Source: Glutamicibacter arilaitensis Re117
GTDB taxonomy: Bacteria; Actinomycetota; Actinomycetes; Actinomycetales; Micrococcaceae
Length of the DNA: 64,000 nt
Assembly: GCF_000197735.1 (NCBI RefSeq)
Contig: NC_014550.1
Location: forward strand, 1,178,001-1,242,000
Direction: 5' to 3'
The notes under the pieces were generated by a model, which saw nothing but the letters and a program-made list of their open reading frames with translations, was not told the origin of the DNA and searched no databases. Shown one piece after another: positions 9,418-19,582 of the stretch (within the stretch, counting starts at the first letter, position 1; every line of letters starts with the position of its first letter). A program made the translations under genes and the position numbers.

Positions 9418-10016
9418 TGCAGACTAAATCCCTAGCCAGCAGATCACGATTCAATGACCCTTTCAACCAGCAAGTGGATTTTTAATATAAAGCCATGCCG
9501 GCGGAGTATCGGGACAATCATCCACTCCTACACCACGGTAAACAGGGTCTTTACTGGTCAGAGCGAAGATCGGCAAGCCTCAGGTGCGGCGAGCTGAAAA
9601 CCGCTTAAAAGTCTTCATTTCTTAACCCTCCGTGGAGTCATCGCCATGCTGGCACAAAGCTTCCCGGCAACAAGCTGTATGGGCAATGGCAGTCACAAGT
9701 ACCTGTTGCGCATTCCCGCAGCGGGCCGTCTTGGAGCAGCCGCTGGCGCGGGACGAACATTGGGGAACTGCGTCTTTTGCCAATTCCCGGTAGGCTAGTA
9801 CTTGGGTCTGCATATTCTATGCGGGCCCCGACAGAAAATAACTCCCAGGGCTGACTGACCGTTGGTCCCGACCGCCAGTTTCGCGGTCCTCGGTAGTGGC
9901 TTTCGCTAGGACGGATTTGCGTCCCAGCGCGGGTCTCGATCGAAGACCAGATCTGGGTAGGGCCACACGGTTCGCTCATCCACCACGTGGGAGCGATCGA
10001 AAGGAGCACCCCCTTA
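9418..10016. other. long intergenic region upstream of pnp
   Basis: About 600 bases between the surface protein and pnp. It should hold the leftward surface-protein promoter and the pnp promoter/leader. No rpsO precedes pnp here. I find no convincing tRNA, small RNA or protein gene. Confidence 0.5.
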
Positions 10017-12254
10017 ATGGAGGGTCCAGAAATCCAATTCGCCGAAGCACAGATCGACAACGGTCGCTACGGCACCCGCACCATTCGCTTCGAGACCGGC
10101 CGCATTGCCAAGCAGGCTGCAGGTTCGGCAATGGTCTACATCGATGACGAGACCGCACTGCTCTCGGCAACCACCGCTGGCAAGCACCCACGCGAAGGCT
10201 TCGACTTCTTCCCACTGACCGTGGACGTTGAAGAGCGCATGTACGCAGCCGGACGCATCCCAGGCAGCTTCTTCCGCCGCGAAGGCCGCCCATCGACCGA
10301 AGCCATCCTGGCTTGCCGACTGATGGACCGCCCACTGCGCCCAGCTTTCGTCAAGGGCCTGCGCAACGAGGTTCAGGTTGTTGTCACCGTTCTGTCCATC
10401 GAGCCAGATGAGCTGTACGACGTCGTAGCGATCAACGCTTCGTCGATGTCCACCCAGCTGTCGGGCCTGCCATTCTCCGGCCCAATCGGCGGCGTTCGCG
10501 TTGCACTGGTTGACGACGGAAACGGCGCGCAGTGGGTTGCTTTCCCTAAGCACTCCGAGCTGAAGAATGCTGTCTTCAACATGGTTGTTGCCGGCCGCAT
10601 CGCTGGCGACGACGTTGCCATCATGATGGTGGAAGCTGAAGCTACCGACAACGCTTGGGAACTGATCAAGGAACGCGGCGCCCAGGCTCCAACCGAAGAG
10701 GTTGTGGCTGAAGGCCTTGAGGCTGCCAAGCCATTCATCAAGGTTCTGTGCGAGGCCCAGGCTGACCTGGCTGCACGCGCTGCCAAGGAAACCGTTGAGT
10801 TCCCAGTCTTCCGCGATTACGAAGAAGATGCCTACACCGCCGTTGAAGCTGCTGCTTCGACCCGCCTGGCAGAGATCTACACCATCGCTGACAAGCAGGA
10901 GCGCGACAACGCTGCAGGCGAATTCAAGGACGAGATCGTCGCTCAGCTCACCGCCGAAGGCTCTGCCTTCGCCGAGCGTGCCGGCGAGATCTCCAAGGCC
11001 TTCGGTGCTGTCACCAAGCACATCGTGCGCCAGCGCATCCTGACCGAGCAGGTCCGCATCGACGGCCGCGGCCTGGCTGACATCCGTCAGCTCTCCGCCG
11101 AGGTCGAGGTCCTGCCTCGCGTTCACGGTTCGGCAATCTTCGAGCGTGGCGAAACCCAGATCATGGGCGTAACCACCTTGAACATGCTGAAGATGGAGCA
11201 GCAGATCGACTCGCTGTCCCCAGTGAAGTCCAAGCGCTACATGCACAACTACAACTTCCCTCCATACTCGACCGGTGAAACCGGCCGTGTTGGTTCGCCT
11301 AAGCGCCGCGAAATCGGCCACGGCGCACTGGCAGAGCGCGCACTGGTTCCAGTGCTGCCAAGCCGCGAGGAATTCCCATACGCAATCCGCCAGGTCTCCG
11401 AGGCATTGGGCTCCAACGGCTCGACCTCCATGGGCTCGGTTTGCGCTTCGACCCTGTCGCTGCTGAACGCTGGCGTACCGTTGAAGGCTGCCGTTGCAGG
11501 TATCGCCATGGGTCTGGTTTCGGACACCGTTGACGGCGAAACCCGTTACGCTGCCCTGACCGATATCCTCGGTGCCGAAGATGCCATGGGCGACATGGAC
11601 TTCAAGGTTGCAGGTACCTCCGAGTTCGTGACCGCGATCCAGCTGGATACCAAGCTGGATGGCATTCCAGCTTCGGTACTGGCTGCCGCGCTGACCCAGG
11701 CTCGCGAAGCACGTCTGCACATCCTGAACGTTCTGAACCAGGCTATCGACGCTCCGGACGAGCTGAACGTCAACGCTCCACGAATCATCTCCGTGAAGAT
11801 TCCAGTGGATAAGATCGGTGAGGTCATCGGCCCTAAGGGCAAGATGATCAACCAGATCCAGGAAGACACCGGCGCTGACATCTCGATCGAGGATGACGGC
11901 ACCGTGCTGATCGGCGCAACCAACGGCGAGTCCGCTGAAGCTGCCCGTTCGGCCATCAACGCCATCGCCAACCCTCAGGTTCCTGAGGTCGGCGAGCGTT
12001 ACCTGGGCACCGTCGTGAAGCTGACCACCTTCGGTGCGTTCGTTTCGCTGACCCCGGGCAAGGATGGTCTGCTGCACATCTCCGAGCTGCGCAAGATCAA
12101 CGGTGGCAAGCGCGTTGAAGACGTTGAAGACGTCGTCGGCGTTGGCCAGAAGCTGCAGGTGGAGATCACCAAGATTGATGACCGTGGCAAGCTGTCGCTG
12201 GCACCAGTCGTAGAAGATGAAGAAGAAGCCGAAGAAGCAGTTGCTGCTGAGTAG
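10017..12254 (+). CDS. pnp: polyribonucleotide nucleotidyltransferase (PNPase)
   Basis: 745 aa from ATG 10017, with AAAGGAG upstream; an in-frame GTG at 9987 is judged too early. PNPase degrades RNA 3' to 5' by phosphorolysis and takes part in mRNA turnover. Two RNase PH domains (about residues 15-230 and 320-560) flank a helical linker. A KH domain with the GxxG loop GPKG (around 605) and an S1 domain (about 660-730) follow, then an acidic tail. In other Arthrobacter relatives pnp precedes the M16 peptidase and dapB; here about 5 kb of accessory genes have entered between them. A terminator follows. Confidence 0.97.
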   Translation: MEGPEIQFAEAQIDNGRYGTRTIRFETGRIAKQAAGSAMVYIDDETALLSATTAGKHPREGFDFFPLTVDVEERMYAAGRIPGSFFRREGRPSTEAILACRLMDRPLRPAFVKGLRNEVQVVVTVLSIEPDELYDVVAINASSMSTQLSGLPFSGPIGGVRVALVDDGNGAQWVAFPKHSELKNAVFNMVVAGRIAGDDVAIMMVEAEATDNAWELIKERGAQAPTEEVVAEGLEAAKPFIKVLCEAQADLAARAAKETVEFPVFRDYEEDAYTAVEAAASTRLAEIYTIADKQERDNAAGEFKDEIVAQLTAEGSAFAERAGEISKAFGAVTKHIVRQRILTEQVRIDGRGLADIRQLSAEVEVLPRVHGSAIFERGETQIMGVTTLNMLKMEQQIDSLSPVKSKRYMHNYNFPPYSTGETGRVGSPKRREIGHGALAERALVPVLPSREEFPYAIRQVSEALGSNGSTSMGSVCASTLSLLNAGVPLKAAVAGIAMGLVSDTVDGETRYAALTDILGAEDAMGDMDFKVAGTSEFVTAIQLDTKLDGIPASVLAAALTQAREARLHILNVLNQAIDAPDELNVNAPRIISVKIPVDKIGEVIGPKGKMINQIQEDTGADISIEDDGTVLIGATNGESAEAARSAINAIANPQVPEVGERYLGTVVKLTTFGAFVSLTPGKDGLLHISELRKINGGKRVEDVEDVVGVGQKLQVEITKIDDRGKLSLAPVVEDEEEAEEAVAAE

Positions 12255-12275
12255 TCTTTAGATTCTTGCAGAAAG

Positions 12276-12305
12276 CCCCGGTCCACCTCTGTGAACCGGG
12301 GTTTT
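12276..12305 (+). terminator. rho-independent terminator of pnp
   Basis: An 11-base stem (12276-12286 with 12291-12301, one mismatch), a CTCT loop, then TTTT. Confidence 0.88.
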
Positions 12306-12326
12306 CGCTTAATCTCCTGCAGGCAG

Positions 12327-13598
12327 CTAGCCCTGCCCAGCGTCTTTGCTGATCCCGTTCGAGGACAATGCCTGACGATGCATGAGCCGAACCTCGCGCA
12401 GATCTTCTTCTAGTTCCAAGCAGAGTTCAGCCCGGCGCAGAGAATCAACGGCTAGAGCTTTCAACGCCTCGTCCCAAGAAGAATCGGCAATCGCGATCAA
12501 TGCCCCTAACTCCTTTTGGATCCGCATCATGACTTCAACGTTCGCTGCACCGTCACGAGAAGTAGCGCGGAATGCATCCTCCAGTAGATCACGCGGGTCC
12601 AATTGACGAACATGGACCAGGGGAGCCGAAGGTGTTTCAGTGGCCTTCGCGGTGAGCGCGATGTCCAGAACTTTATGAGTGGCGGCCAGCACTTCGATCA
12701 CTGTTCCAGGATCATTAATGCCCGGCGAGAGAGCCTTGCTGGAAATTTCTGACAATGACGTCAGTCCCAGACGAGGGTCCTGCTCAAAGGTCCGGTGCGC
12801 AGCAATGGTGAACGCGCGCTGCACCGCCTGGTGGCTTTCTTGCGACACGGGCTTGCTCAGGTACGCCACAGGGTGCTGGGCGAAGATCCTGGAACCGGTA
12901 CGGCGCTCAACCCAGATCTGGCAGCCTTCTGATTCCGCGATACGCTGCAGTTCGGCCACGTGCACTTTGACGATGAATCCAGAGCCAGTACCTTCCACGG
13001 GGATCGCACTGGCCGGAGGCTGCACCCAGTGCTGTCCACCGAGCAGTGGCTGGCTCGCGTATTCCTGCATGGCTTTGGAAGACGCCTTGCCGACGCGGTC
13101 GATAATGTCCGACATCCGGCCAAAAATCGTGAGGAACGATATCCAACGCAGAAGCGTCACCAAGACCATGGCGATGACCAAGATGGTGCCTAAGAGCAAA
13201 AACGCCCGCTCGGAATCTGAATAGACTCCAATGGACAACGCGATGATTCCCACGATGGAGAATGCGAAGGCGCCGACGTATGTCGATAGGGCATTTTGCG
13301 AAGTCCGGTCCGCAATCAGCAGCTGAATGGAACGTGGAGTGCCAATCTGCGTCGCAGTAGAGTAGGCCGAGACCATGGTGGTAAGCGAGAACGTGGTAAC
13401 CGCAAGCATCGAGGACGCCAGAATCTGCAAGAGCGTCCCGGCTGCATCATTTCCGAATGCATTGGAGAGCCCCTCGGGAATGAGACCGCTGAGCAGAGGT
13501 GCGGACATGGCTAGGACAATGCCCGCAATGGTGAAAACAGTGGCACGGAACCATATGCCGCGAAGCGACTCCCGCACGTAAGTCATTAAATGAACCAT
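12327..13598 (-). CDS. DUF2254 family membrane protein
   Basis: 423 aa. Four hydrophobic segments in the first 170 residues (about 17-36, 58-77, 104-124, 131-152) are followed by a large soluble domain with the family's HPVAYLSKPV-like region and the conserved LSEISSKALSPGINDPGT motif. The family is predicted membrane protein of unknown role. It converges with pnp, with the pnp terminator between them. The start is ATG 13598; Met5 is an alternative. Confidence 0.85.
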   Translation of the reverse strand: MVHLMTYVRESLRGIWFRATVFTIAGIVLAMSAPLLSGLIPEGLSNAFGNDAAGTLLQILASSMLAVTTFSLTTMVSAYSTATQIGTPRSIQLLIADRTSQNALSTYVGAFAFSIVGIIALSIGVYSDSERAFLLLGTILVIAMVLVTLLRWISFLTIFGRMSDIIDRVGKASSKAMQEYASQPLLGGQHWVQPPASAIPVEGTGSGFIVKVHVAELQRIAESEGCQIWVERRTGSRIFAQHPVAYLSKPVSQESHQAVQRAFTIAAHRTFEQDPRLGLTSLSEISSKALSPGINDPGTVIEVLAATHKVLDIALTAKATETPSAPLVHVRQLDPRDLLEDAFRATSRDGAANVEVMMRIQKELGALIAIADSSWDEALKALAVDSLRRAELCLELEEDLREVRLMHRQALSSNGISKDAGQG

Positions 13599-13761
13599 GC
13601 ATCCCCCTCATACTCCACTGTCGCAGTCGGAGTCTTTTCTAATTCCCAGACTGATCAACGTCGCTTACCAGCTAGGAAAAAAGTACCTGAGCTGAGTTTA
13701 CGTCAAGCGTCCAGGTTCCTGAGACCTTCGGGCAGGCAAGGGTCCCCTGTATTTCTCCGGA

Positions 13762-13797
13762 TAAAAACCGTCCAGCTAAGTGTTTCAATTGGACGGT
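13762..13797 (-). terminator. terminator of the atoE-like gene
   Basis: On the minus strand an 8-base stem (13790-13797 with 13767-13774) is followed by a U run (AAAAA at 13763-13767 on +). It lies just past the stop codon at 13839. Confidence 0.65.
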
Positions 13798-13838
13798 CAT
13801 TGATCCGCGCCTGCCTCGTGGATAATCGCTCGGAACTA

Positions 13839-15206
13839 CTACATCGAAATGATCTGCATGGTCGCTCCAAAGACCAACCCTGAAGCAATGAGCACGATTG
13901 TGATGTAGCCGAGGATATCGCGCATTTTGAGTCCAGCGATCGCCAAAAGGGGCAAAGCCCAGAACGGCTGGATCATATTGGTCCACTGGTCCCCGTACGC
14001 GATGGCCATGATGGGAATGGACGGATCTACTCCGAGCTGAGAACCAGCCGAGAGCATGATCGGTGCCTGTACGGCGAACTGCCCACCACCGGAGGGAACG
14101 AAGAAATTTACGACACCGGCAGAGAGGAAGGCCAGCAAGCCAAAAGTCTGCGGAGTGGAAATGGAAATCATGACTTCAGAAATAACCTCGATGAGTCCGG
14201 TTCCGGTCATGATGCCCAAAATGCCTGCGTAGAGCGGGAACTGCAGCAATGTCTCACCGACGTTAGATGCCGCATTCTTCGTTAGCGCCATCAGTTCGAA
14301 TGGATTGCGGACCAAGAGCAGAATCAAGCATAAGAAGGACCAATTGACCACGTCCAAGGTCAGCGTGCCGTCCTTGGTGAAATGAATGATCAAGTAGGCC
14401 AGCAGCATCAGGCCCAGTAGCAACGTTGGAATGCGGCTCGCGTCGACACGGTCCGCAGGCGTGCTGACCTCATCGTCTAATTCGATGAGCTTTTCACGAG
14501 CATCAGTAGCCAGTTCGAAAATCTTGTCATCTCCGCGAGGTGCCACCAGGTATAGCGCCAAGCCCACCACAACGATGGTTGCGACGATTGCGATGAGATT
14601 CCAGGTGGAGAATGTGGTTTCCGAGATCGGTAGAGGAGCACCTAGCTGCTTGGAGATAAAGGAATCAGGGGTCGCAGCGGTAAGCGGCCCTGATCCCGAA
14701 TAACACATATGTCAAATGACAAAGCCTGCGAAGCCGGAAGCAACCAGCATCGGAAAATGCACGCGGTATCCACGTTCCCGGGCCTGGGCAGCGATTTCGC
14801 GGGCGAGCAGACCTCCTACGACCAAACCCAAACCCCACGTGATCAACGATGCGACCGCAGAAACTATGAAGACAAAGGGATAGCTGGACAATGCAGACTA
14901 AGGCAGGCTGCTCAACGCGCGCAGGAGCTTGCGGACCGGGCGAGTGTTGGCGAGCATGAACCCGAGCATCAGAACCAAGGCCATTTGGGTCATGAAGCTG
15001 AGCAAACCTGCCAAGCCATCGCCCCAGCTTTGAACGATGAGAACTGGACCGGAGCCCGTGGCAAAGAATGCCATGAGTGCGACGATGAACGTCAGCACGA
15101 TGGCGAAAACCAGTGCCGACGGAATGAACTTTTCAACCAAATTATTGACCGGGCGCATTGCCCGTGAAGCTGCGGTGCCGCTTCGTTTTGAGGGAGCTGT
15201 GCTCAT
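13839..15206 (-). pseudogene. atoE: short-chain fatty acid permease (AtoE family) with two in-frame stops
   Basis: A single frame of 455 codons with two internal stops, TAG at 14898-14900 and TGA at 14712-14714. Read through, it is a full-length AtoE/TIGR00366 permease. An N-terminal cytosolic stretch and helices come first, then LPxSALSSYPFVFIVS, FVIxHMCYSGSGPLTAATPDSF (family has Trp-His at x-H), and the C-terminal half with FFVPSGGGQFAVQAPI and GDQWTNMIQPFWALPLL. x1 is explained by CAG to TAG and x2 by TGG to TGA. The two stops, without frameshift or length loss, suggest a recently silenced gene. No atoDA transferase genes are adjacent. The ATG at 14708 could only yield a C-terminal piece. 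Confidence 0.85.
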
Positions 15207-15370
15207 TAGTCTGGTACCTCGTGCCTAGGTGAAGGTCGGAGCGCTGATGGTTCGTTGTGAACTTCTATGTTGCGTGCTTCATAATACCTAGTGAGGTGCG
15301 TCATATTGGGGATACTGTGCCTCAAGCGCGACGGACGCCAGAACAGGGCATCATCAAGACAAGAGGCCTA

Positions 15371-15410
15371 AAAAGCTGGGCACCCGGTTGGATTCAACCG
15401 GGTGCCCAGC
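15371..15410 (-). terminator. perfect 16-bp terminator of the nucleosidase gene
   Basis: Arms 15375-15390 and 15395-15410 are exact complements with a GATT loop. On the minus strand the hairpin is followed by UUUU. Confidence 0.88.
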
Positions 15411-15447
15411 AAAGCTTGCGCATGGCCTTAACGCCATATGCTGATGC

Positions 15448-16008
15448 TTAGCTCAGGTGCTTGTCGTAGAACTCGCGCAGCTGAACGCTCTTCTGCTTGG
15501 CAATCTCATCCCACTCGTCGATCGACGCCGAATCATCGGCGTAGTCGGAAGGGATCTTGAAGATCTGCAATGGCACGTTGAAGCGCTGGCAGATGCTCGC
15601 GTAGGCATAGCCTTCCATGTCGACCAGCGAGGCGCCCAGCGACTTGATGTGGATGCGCTGCTCGCCATCGGAAACGAAAACATCACCGGTAGCCATGGTG
15701 ACCTTGTTATCTGGAAGCAATACTTCACCAGTTGGGTCGACATCGGCCGAAGGCAACGGGAAGTCATGCTGAATGAGCTTGGTGATCTGGTAAATGGTAT
15801 CCAGGCTGGGGCGGTCTTCACCGGCATGGCCAACCACGCCAGCAGTACCAAGAACAACTACGTTCTTGATATCCCCGCTGGCGAGAGCGCCAGCCAACGC
15901 TACCGAGGCATTGACCTTCCCGACACCAGAGATCAGGTGCTCGACATCTGCGAATGCTACGGCTTCGTCTGCGTGTGCAAAGACGAGCAAGGACTTCTGG
16001 TCCGACAT
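15448..16008 (-). CDS. MTA/SAH nucleosidase-like (Pfs family) enzyme
   Basis: 186 aa, shorter than classic Pfs (about 230). The purine phosphorylase/nucleosidase fold is visible: GVGKVNASVALAGAL, VVVLGTAGVVG, and the ribose-binding Met-Glu in LVDMEGYAYA. It should hydrolyse S-adenosylhomocysteine and/or methylthioadenosine. It is divergent from luxS with 120 bases between, consistent with two successive steps: SAH to S-ribosylhomocysteine, then LuxS. The C-terminal KIPSDYADD resembles the Asp-containing end of the family (xSDxAD). The ATG at 16008 follows a GAGGGGAA site. Confidence 0.78.
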   Translation of the reverse strand: MSDQKSLLVFAHADEAVAFADVEHLISGVGKVNASVALAGALASGDIKNVVVLGTAGVVGHAGEDRPSLDTIYQITKLIQHDFPLPSADVDPTGEVLLPDNKVTMATGDVFVSDGEQRIHIKSLGASLVDMEGYAYASICQRFNVPLQIFKIPSDYADDSASIDEWDEIAKQKSVQLREFYDKHLS

Positions 16009-16128
16009 GAAATTCCCCTCTGAAGAAATCAGTCCGGGCGTTGCACTGTCCCGAACATCAGAAGTCTATCGGTTACGACTCGCCTGCAGCCCTCGATTCG
16101 CTCTACGGTGAGCAGATAGACTCTATGC

Positions 16129-16620
16129 ATGAGTGATATTGAACTTGCTGAAGTTGAAAGTTTTGCCCTTGACCACACCAAGGTCAAGGCACCGTACGTG
16201 CGCAAGATCGCTGTGGAGCATGGGCCTAAAGGCGATGCCATCACCAACTATGACATCCGTTTTGTGCAGCCAAACCACGGTGAGATCCCGACTGCCGGCC
16301 TGCACACGATCGAGCACACCATGGCTGGATTGCTGCGTACCCGCATGGAAGGCCTCATCGATTTCTCGCCATTCGGCTGCCGCACCGGCTTCCACATGAT
16401 CCTGTGGGGCGAGCCAACCCCGGAGGTCGTCGCCGCTGCCATCAAGAGCTCGCTGGAAGACATCGCTGAGAAGGTTACTTGGGAAGATGTTCCTGGAACC
16501 GAAGCGGTAAGCTGCGGCAACTACCGCGACCACTCCCTGCACTCGGCTCGTGAATGGGCCAAGGTTATCTTGGAGCAGGGCATCAGCCTTGATGCATTTG
16601 ATCGTTCCAAGCTTGCCTAG
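16129..16620 (+). CDS. luxS: S-ribosylhomocysteine lyase LuxS
   Basis: 163 aa, standard length. LuxS converts S-ribosylhomocysteine to homocysteine and DPD, the precursor of autoinducer-2. Metal ligands His59 and His63 (HTIEH) and Cys129 (CGNYRDHSL) are present, and the catalytic Cys84 is in [10 protein letters not shown]. It faces away from the nucleosidase gene. Whether AI-2 is a signal here or only a by-product of methyl recycling cannot be told from sequence. Confidence 0.97.
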   Translation: MSDIELAEVESFALDHTKVKAPYVRKIAVEHGPKGDAITNYDIRFVQPNHGEIPTAGLHTIEHTMAGLLRTRMEGLIDFSPFGCRTGFHMILWGEPTPEVVAAAIKSSLEDIAEKVTWEDVPGTEAVSCGNYRDHSLHSAREWAKVILEQGISLDAFDRSKLA

Positions 16621-16641
16621 GCGCTAGCTGAAAGTCGAAAG

Positions 16642-16675
16642 TCCCGTGCGTTCCGTTTGGAGCGTGCGGGATTGC
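16642..16675 (+). terminator. hairpin after luxS
   Basis: Thirteen-base arms 16642-16654 and 16659-16671 pair with three G-U type positions and a GTTT loop. It is a moderate terminator candidate. Confidence 0.5.
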
Positions 16676-16749
16676 CTTGTCTCGTTGGCTCAACGGACAG
16701 AGGAACCGAAAGCGGCCGAGTCAGCGATTCAAAGGATTACATCGGTAGC

Positions 16750-17142
16750 ATGAATAGCATGCGCAAAGTTCATTCCTTAGCAGCAGTACTAGCCGCCATA
16801 GCAATATCCATCAGTGGTTGTGCAAATTTCGATGCAGTAAGAACATCGACCATCAGCGAGGAATGCCAGAGCGCAATTCAAAAGCAGAACGAAGCCTGGT
16901 CTGATCCTGAAACACCGGAAAAGCAGATCAAGGAAGCTGAACAGGCCTCTCTGGGTGCATGCAAAAACCTCGATGAGTGGAGCAGTGCTGTCTCCTCCAA
17001 CCCCGGATCAATGGGATATCAAGAACTAGATACAGAAGCAGCAGCGAATACCGTTTACCTTTCCTGTGCCTCTAATGATCCAGAGCGCCAGACCCCTGTA
17101 TGCGCCGATGCCGCGCAACGTGGATACCTTGACGCATCATAG
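16750..17142 (+). CDS. putative lipoprotein of unknown function
   Basis: 130 aa from ATG 16750; the frame is open upstream to 16657, but that extension puts an unlikely 31 residues before the signal peptide. The signal peptide MNSMRKVHSLAAVLAA... ends in a lipobox ISGC with Cys24. The mature part is polar and acidic, with cysteines in EECQSAI, GACKNL, YLSCASN and PVCADAA that may form two disulfides. No domain is recognised. It is probably anchored to the outer face of the membrane. Confidence 0.7.
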   Translation: MNSMRKVHSLAAVLAAIAISISGCANFDAVRTSTISEECQSAIQKQNEAWSDPETPEKQIKEAEQASLGACKNLDEWSSAVSSNPGSMGYQELDTEAAANTVYLSCASNDPERQTPVCADAAQRGYLDAS

Positions 17143-17317
17143 TTAGCCCGCGGTTCGACAAGTACGGCCGGGACAACGCTTCGAACTCGTAGCGGAGCAG
17201 AATGTGATGGCTCCGTCACCGCTGAGCTATTGCTTTATCTCCGCGCCACTATGGGAGAATGAAAGACAGTGCACTGAGCCTGAAAGGCTCTTCTCAAAGA
17301 ATTAAGGACGTATCTAC

Positions 17318-18688
17318 GTGGCCATGATTCCATTGCCGTTGCATTCGGTGGAGACCACCCAGTTTTCCCCGATTGACCCCGCGGACCCAACACTGGTCCA
17401 CCGCGGCGAAGGCGGCTCTGAAGTCCGGCGCAGCATCCTGCCAGGCGGCGTACGAGTACTGACCGAGGCAATGCCCGGGCAGCGGTCAACCACCGTGGGC
17501 TTCTGGGTGCCCGTGGGTTCCCGCGACGAGGAAGCTGGCCACTACGGCTCCACGCATTTCCTCGAGCACCTGCTGTTCAAAGGCACTGCCAAGCGCACCG
17601 CGCTGGAAATCGCGCAGTCCTTTGACGCCGTTGGCGGCGAATCCAACGCAGCTACGGCCAAGGAATCGACCTGCTATTACGCTCGCGTGCTAGACACCGA
17701 CCTGCCAATGGCACTGGATGTCATTGCCGACATGGTTACTTCTGCCGTGATCGACCCGCAGGAACTGGAGCAAGAACGTGGGGTGATCATTGAAGAACTG
17801 GCTATGGACGCCGATGACGCGATGGATGTCGCCCACGAACGCTTCGTAGCCAACGTGCTGGGCGACCATCCGTTGGGACGCCCCATCGGGGGCACTCCTG
17901 AAGAAATCATGGAAATCTCCCGTGAGGCAGTCATGGAGCACTACCGTGCCCACTACCGTCCAGGCGAACTGATCATTACCGCTGCCGGTTCTCTGGAACA
18001 CGACAAACTCTGCGAACTTGTACTCAAGGCACTGACTGAAGCCGGTTGGGAACTGGACCCAATGGCCGTTCCAGAACCGCGCCGGATGGGCGAACCAGCG
18101 AAGATTAATTCGAAGGCTGGTCTGGAAGTTATCAACCGCCCCGGCGAACAAGCCAACATCATCATTGGCTGCGCAGGCATCACCGGCCATGATGACCGAC
18201 GTCAGGTACTCGCAGTGCTCAACGCTGTGCTTGGTGGCGGCATGAGCTCGCGCTTGTTCCAAGAAATTCGCGAGAAGCGCGGTCTGGTCTACTCGACCTA
18301 TTCCTTCTCAGCGGCCTACACCGACGCCGGCTACTTCGGCATGTACGCAGGTTGCGCCCCGGCTAAGGCCGCCCAGGTTATTGGGCTGTTGGGCGCCGAA
18401 CTTGATCGACTGGCCAAGGACGGGATCACTGAAAGCGAATTGGCACAGGCCAAGGGCCAGCTCTCTGGTGGAACGGTTTTGGCTTTGGAAGATCCAGGAA
18501 GCCGCATGTCGCGTTTGGGCCGCGCAGAAATGATCACCGGCGAATTCCAAGACATCGACGAAGCCCTAGCTCGCGTCAATGCGGTTTCCGCCCAGGACGT
18601 GCAAGACCTCGCTCGCGAATTGGCCGCTAAGGACCGCGTCATTACCGTGGTGGGACCATTTGAAAATGAAGCTGCACTAGGCCTCTAG
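17318..18688 (+). CDS. M16 family zinc metallopeptidase (processing-peptidase-like)
   Basis: 456 aa from GTG 17318, preceded by AAGGACG. The inverted zinc motif HxxEH is clear in THFLEHLLFKGT, and the downstream Glu ligand lies in the EERGV-type segment (ELEQERGVIIEELAMDADD). The C-terminal half has the second M16 fold with GLVYSTYSF. In actinobacteria this gene usually follows pnp and precedes dapB. No signal peptide is present, so it is likely cytosolic. The substrate is unknown. Confidence 0.93.
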   Translation: MAMIPLPLHSVETTQFSPIDPADPTLVHRGEGGSEVRRSILPGGVRVLTEAMPGQRSTTVGFWVPVGSRDEEAGHYGSTHFLEHLLFKGTAKRTALEIAQSFDAVGGESNAATAKESTCYYARVLDTDLPMALDVIADMVTSAVIDPQELEQERGVIIEELAMDADDAMDVAHERFVANVLGDHPLGRPIGGTPEEIMEISREAVMEHYRAHYRPGELIITAAGSLEHDKLCELVLKALTEAGWELDPMAVPEPRRMGEPAKINSKAGLEVINRPGEQANIIIGCAGITGHDDRRQVLAVLNAVLGGGMSSRLFQEIREKRGLVYSTYSFSAAYTDAGYFGMYAGCAPAKAAQVIGLLGAELDRLAKDGITESELAQAKGQLSGGTVLALEDPGSRMSRLGRAEMITGEFQDIDEALARVNAVSAQDVQDLARELAAKDRVITVVGPFENEAALGL

Positions 18689-18699
18689 AACACGCTATT

Positions 18700-18742
18700 T
18701 TGCCCCTGGCATCTGACTGTCTCAGTTGGATACCAGGGGCAA
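18700..18742. terminator. bidirectional terminator between M16 peptidase and hydrolase genes
   Basis: Fourteen-base arms 18700-18713 and 18729-18742 with a single mismatch and a 15-base loop, located between convergent stops. Confidence 0.75.
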
Positions 18743-18758
18743 CTGCGTTGGTAGCGGC

Positions 18759-19493
18759 TTAGGGCACTGCGTCGATGAGGTCCGCAAGCTCGGGTGCATG
18801 GGAGAAGTTGAAGCCATGCGCTCCCTGGCGCATGACGGTGAGGTTGGCTTGCGGTGCTTTAGCAACAAGGCGAAGACCGAATTCTGGGGGAGATAAAGGA
18901 TCTCGGGTTCCGCACACAACATCTATCGAACAGCGCACCGTCCTCAGCATTTCGATAGTGGAGTACTCCAGCATCTGTGCGCAGCTCTTAGCCCACCAGG
19001 GGATCCCGCAACGCAGGTAATCGACCAGAAGAATTGCTTTCACAGAGTTTAATTCGTGCTGGAAATCTTCAATGATCCGTCGTGCTTGCCTGACGAGCGT
19101 AGCTTCCCGATCATTGACTGCCGGAGCTGCAATTATCAGATGCTTGACCAAGTCTGGCCACGCGCGTGCCAGCTCAATAGCAAGTTGCGCTCCCATGGAA
19201 TGCCCCAGAACAATAGCGTTCTCAACTTCCAACTCACGCATTGCCAGCGCTACTTCATGGGCAAATCGCACCACCGTTACGGGACGGCCGCCGTCGAGAT
19301 TCTTGCCGTGTCCTGGAAGCTCGGGGACGATGACACGATACTTTTTTGCCACGATGTTGGCTAGGGGAGTGAAATACCGGCTAGATGCTCCCAGACCGTG
19401 AATGAGCACCACGTCAGGGCCCCGGCCAGCTATCCGTACTGAGAGCCTGGTCTTCAGGGTCTCGGGCAGTTTCCCGAAGTACTTATGCCGCAC
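18759..19493 (-). CDS. alpha/beta-hydrolase
   Basis: 244 aa, GTG start at 19493. The oxyanion segment LIHGLGASSRYF, nucleophile elbow GHSMGAQLA, an Asp in VCGTRDPLSPP and a late His in GAHGFNF make a complete catalytic triad in canonical order. It is cytosolic with no signal peptide. The substrate is unknown; peroxidase-, esterase- and lactonase-type members share the pattern. It lies on the strand opposite to the M16 and dapB genes. Confidence 0.85.
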   Translation of the reverse strand: MRHKYFGKLPETLKTRLSVRIAGRGPDVVLIHGLGASSRYFTPLANIVAKKYRVIVPELPGHGKNLDGGRPVTVVRFAHEVALAMRELEVENAIVLGHSMGAQLAIELARAWPDLVKHLIIAAPAVNDREATLVRQARRIIEDFQHELNSVKAILLVDYLRCGIPWWAKSCAQMLEYSTIEMLRTVRCSIDVVCGTRDPLSPPEFGLRLVAKAPQANLTVMRQGAHGFNFSHAPELADLIDAVP

Positions 19494-19582
19494 GCCGGCC
19501 TTTCATCGTGCGATTAGCGCGCACAAGCTACTGGTTAGGGTAACGACCCGGCGCACCACAAATGGTGTGCCGGAGCGGAAAA

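Noticed and set aside
9418-10016. tRNA or small RNA in the pnp upstream region
   Set aside because: No cloverleaf, conserved tRNA boxes or terminator-ended transcript pattern could be made out by eye.
10014-12077. 687-codon open frame antisense to pnp
   Set aside because: The composition matches a shadow of a high-GC coding strand. PNPase is unmistakable on the other strand, and the antisense frame has no family motif or ribosome site.
14712-14900. Stop codons in atoE as programmed recoding (Sec/Pyl)
   Set aside because: Two different stops at Gln and Trp positions, no visible recoding element, and family residues explained by single transitions; gene decay is simpler.
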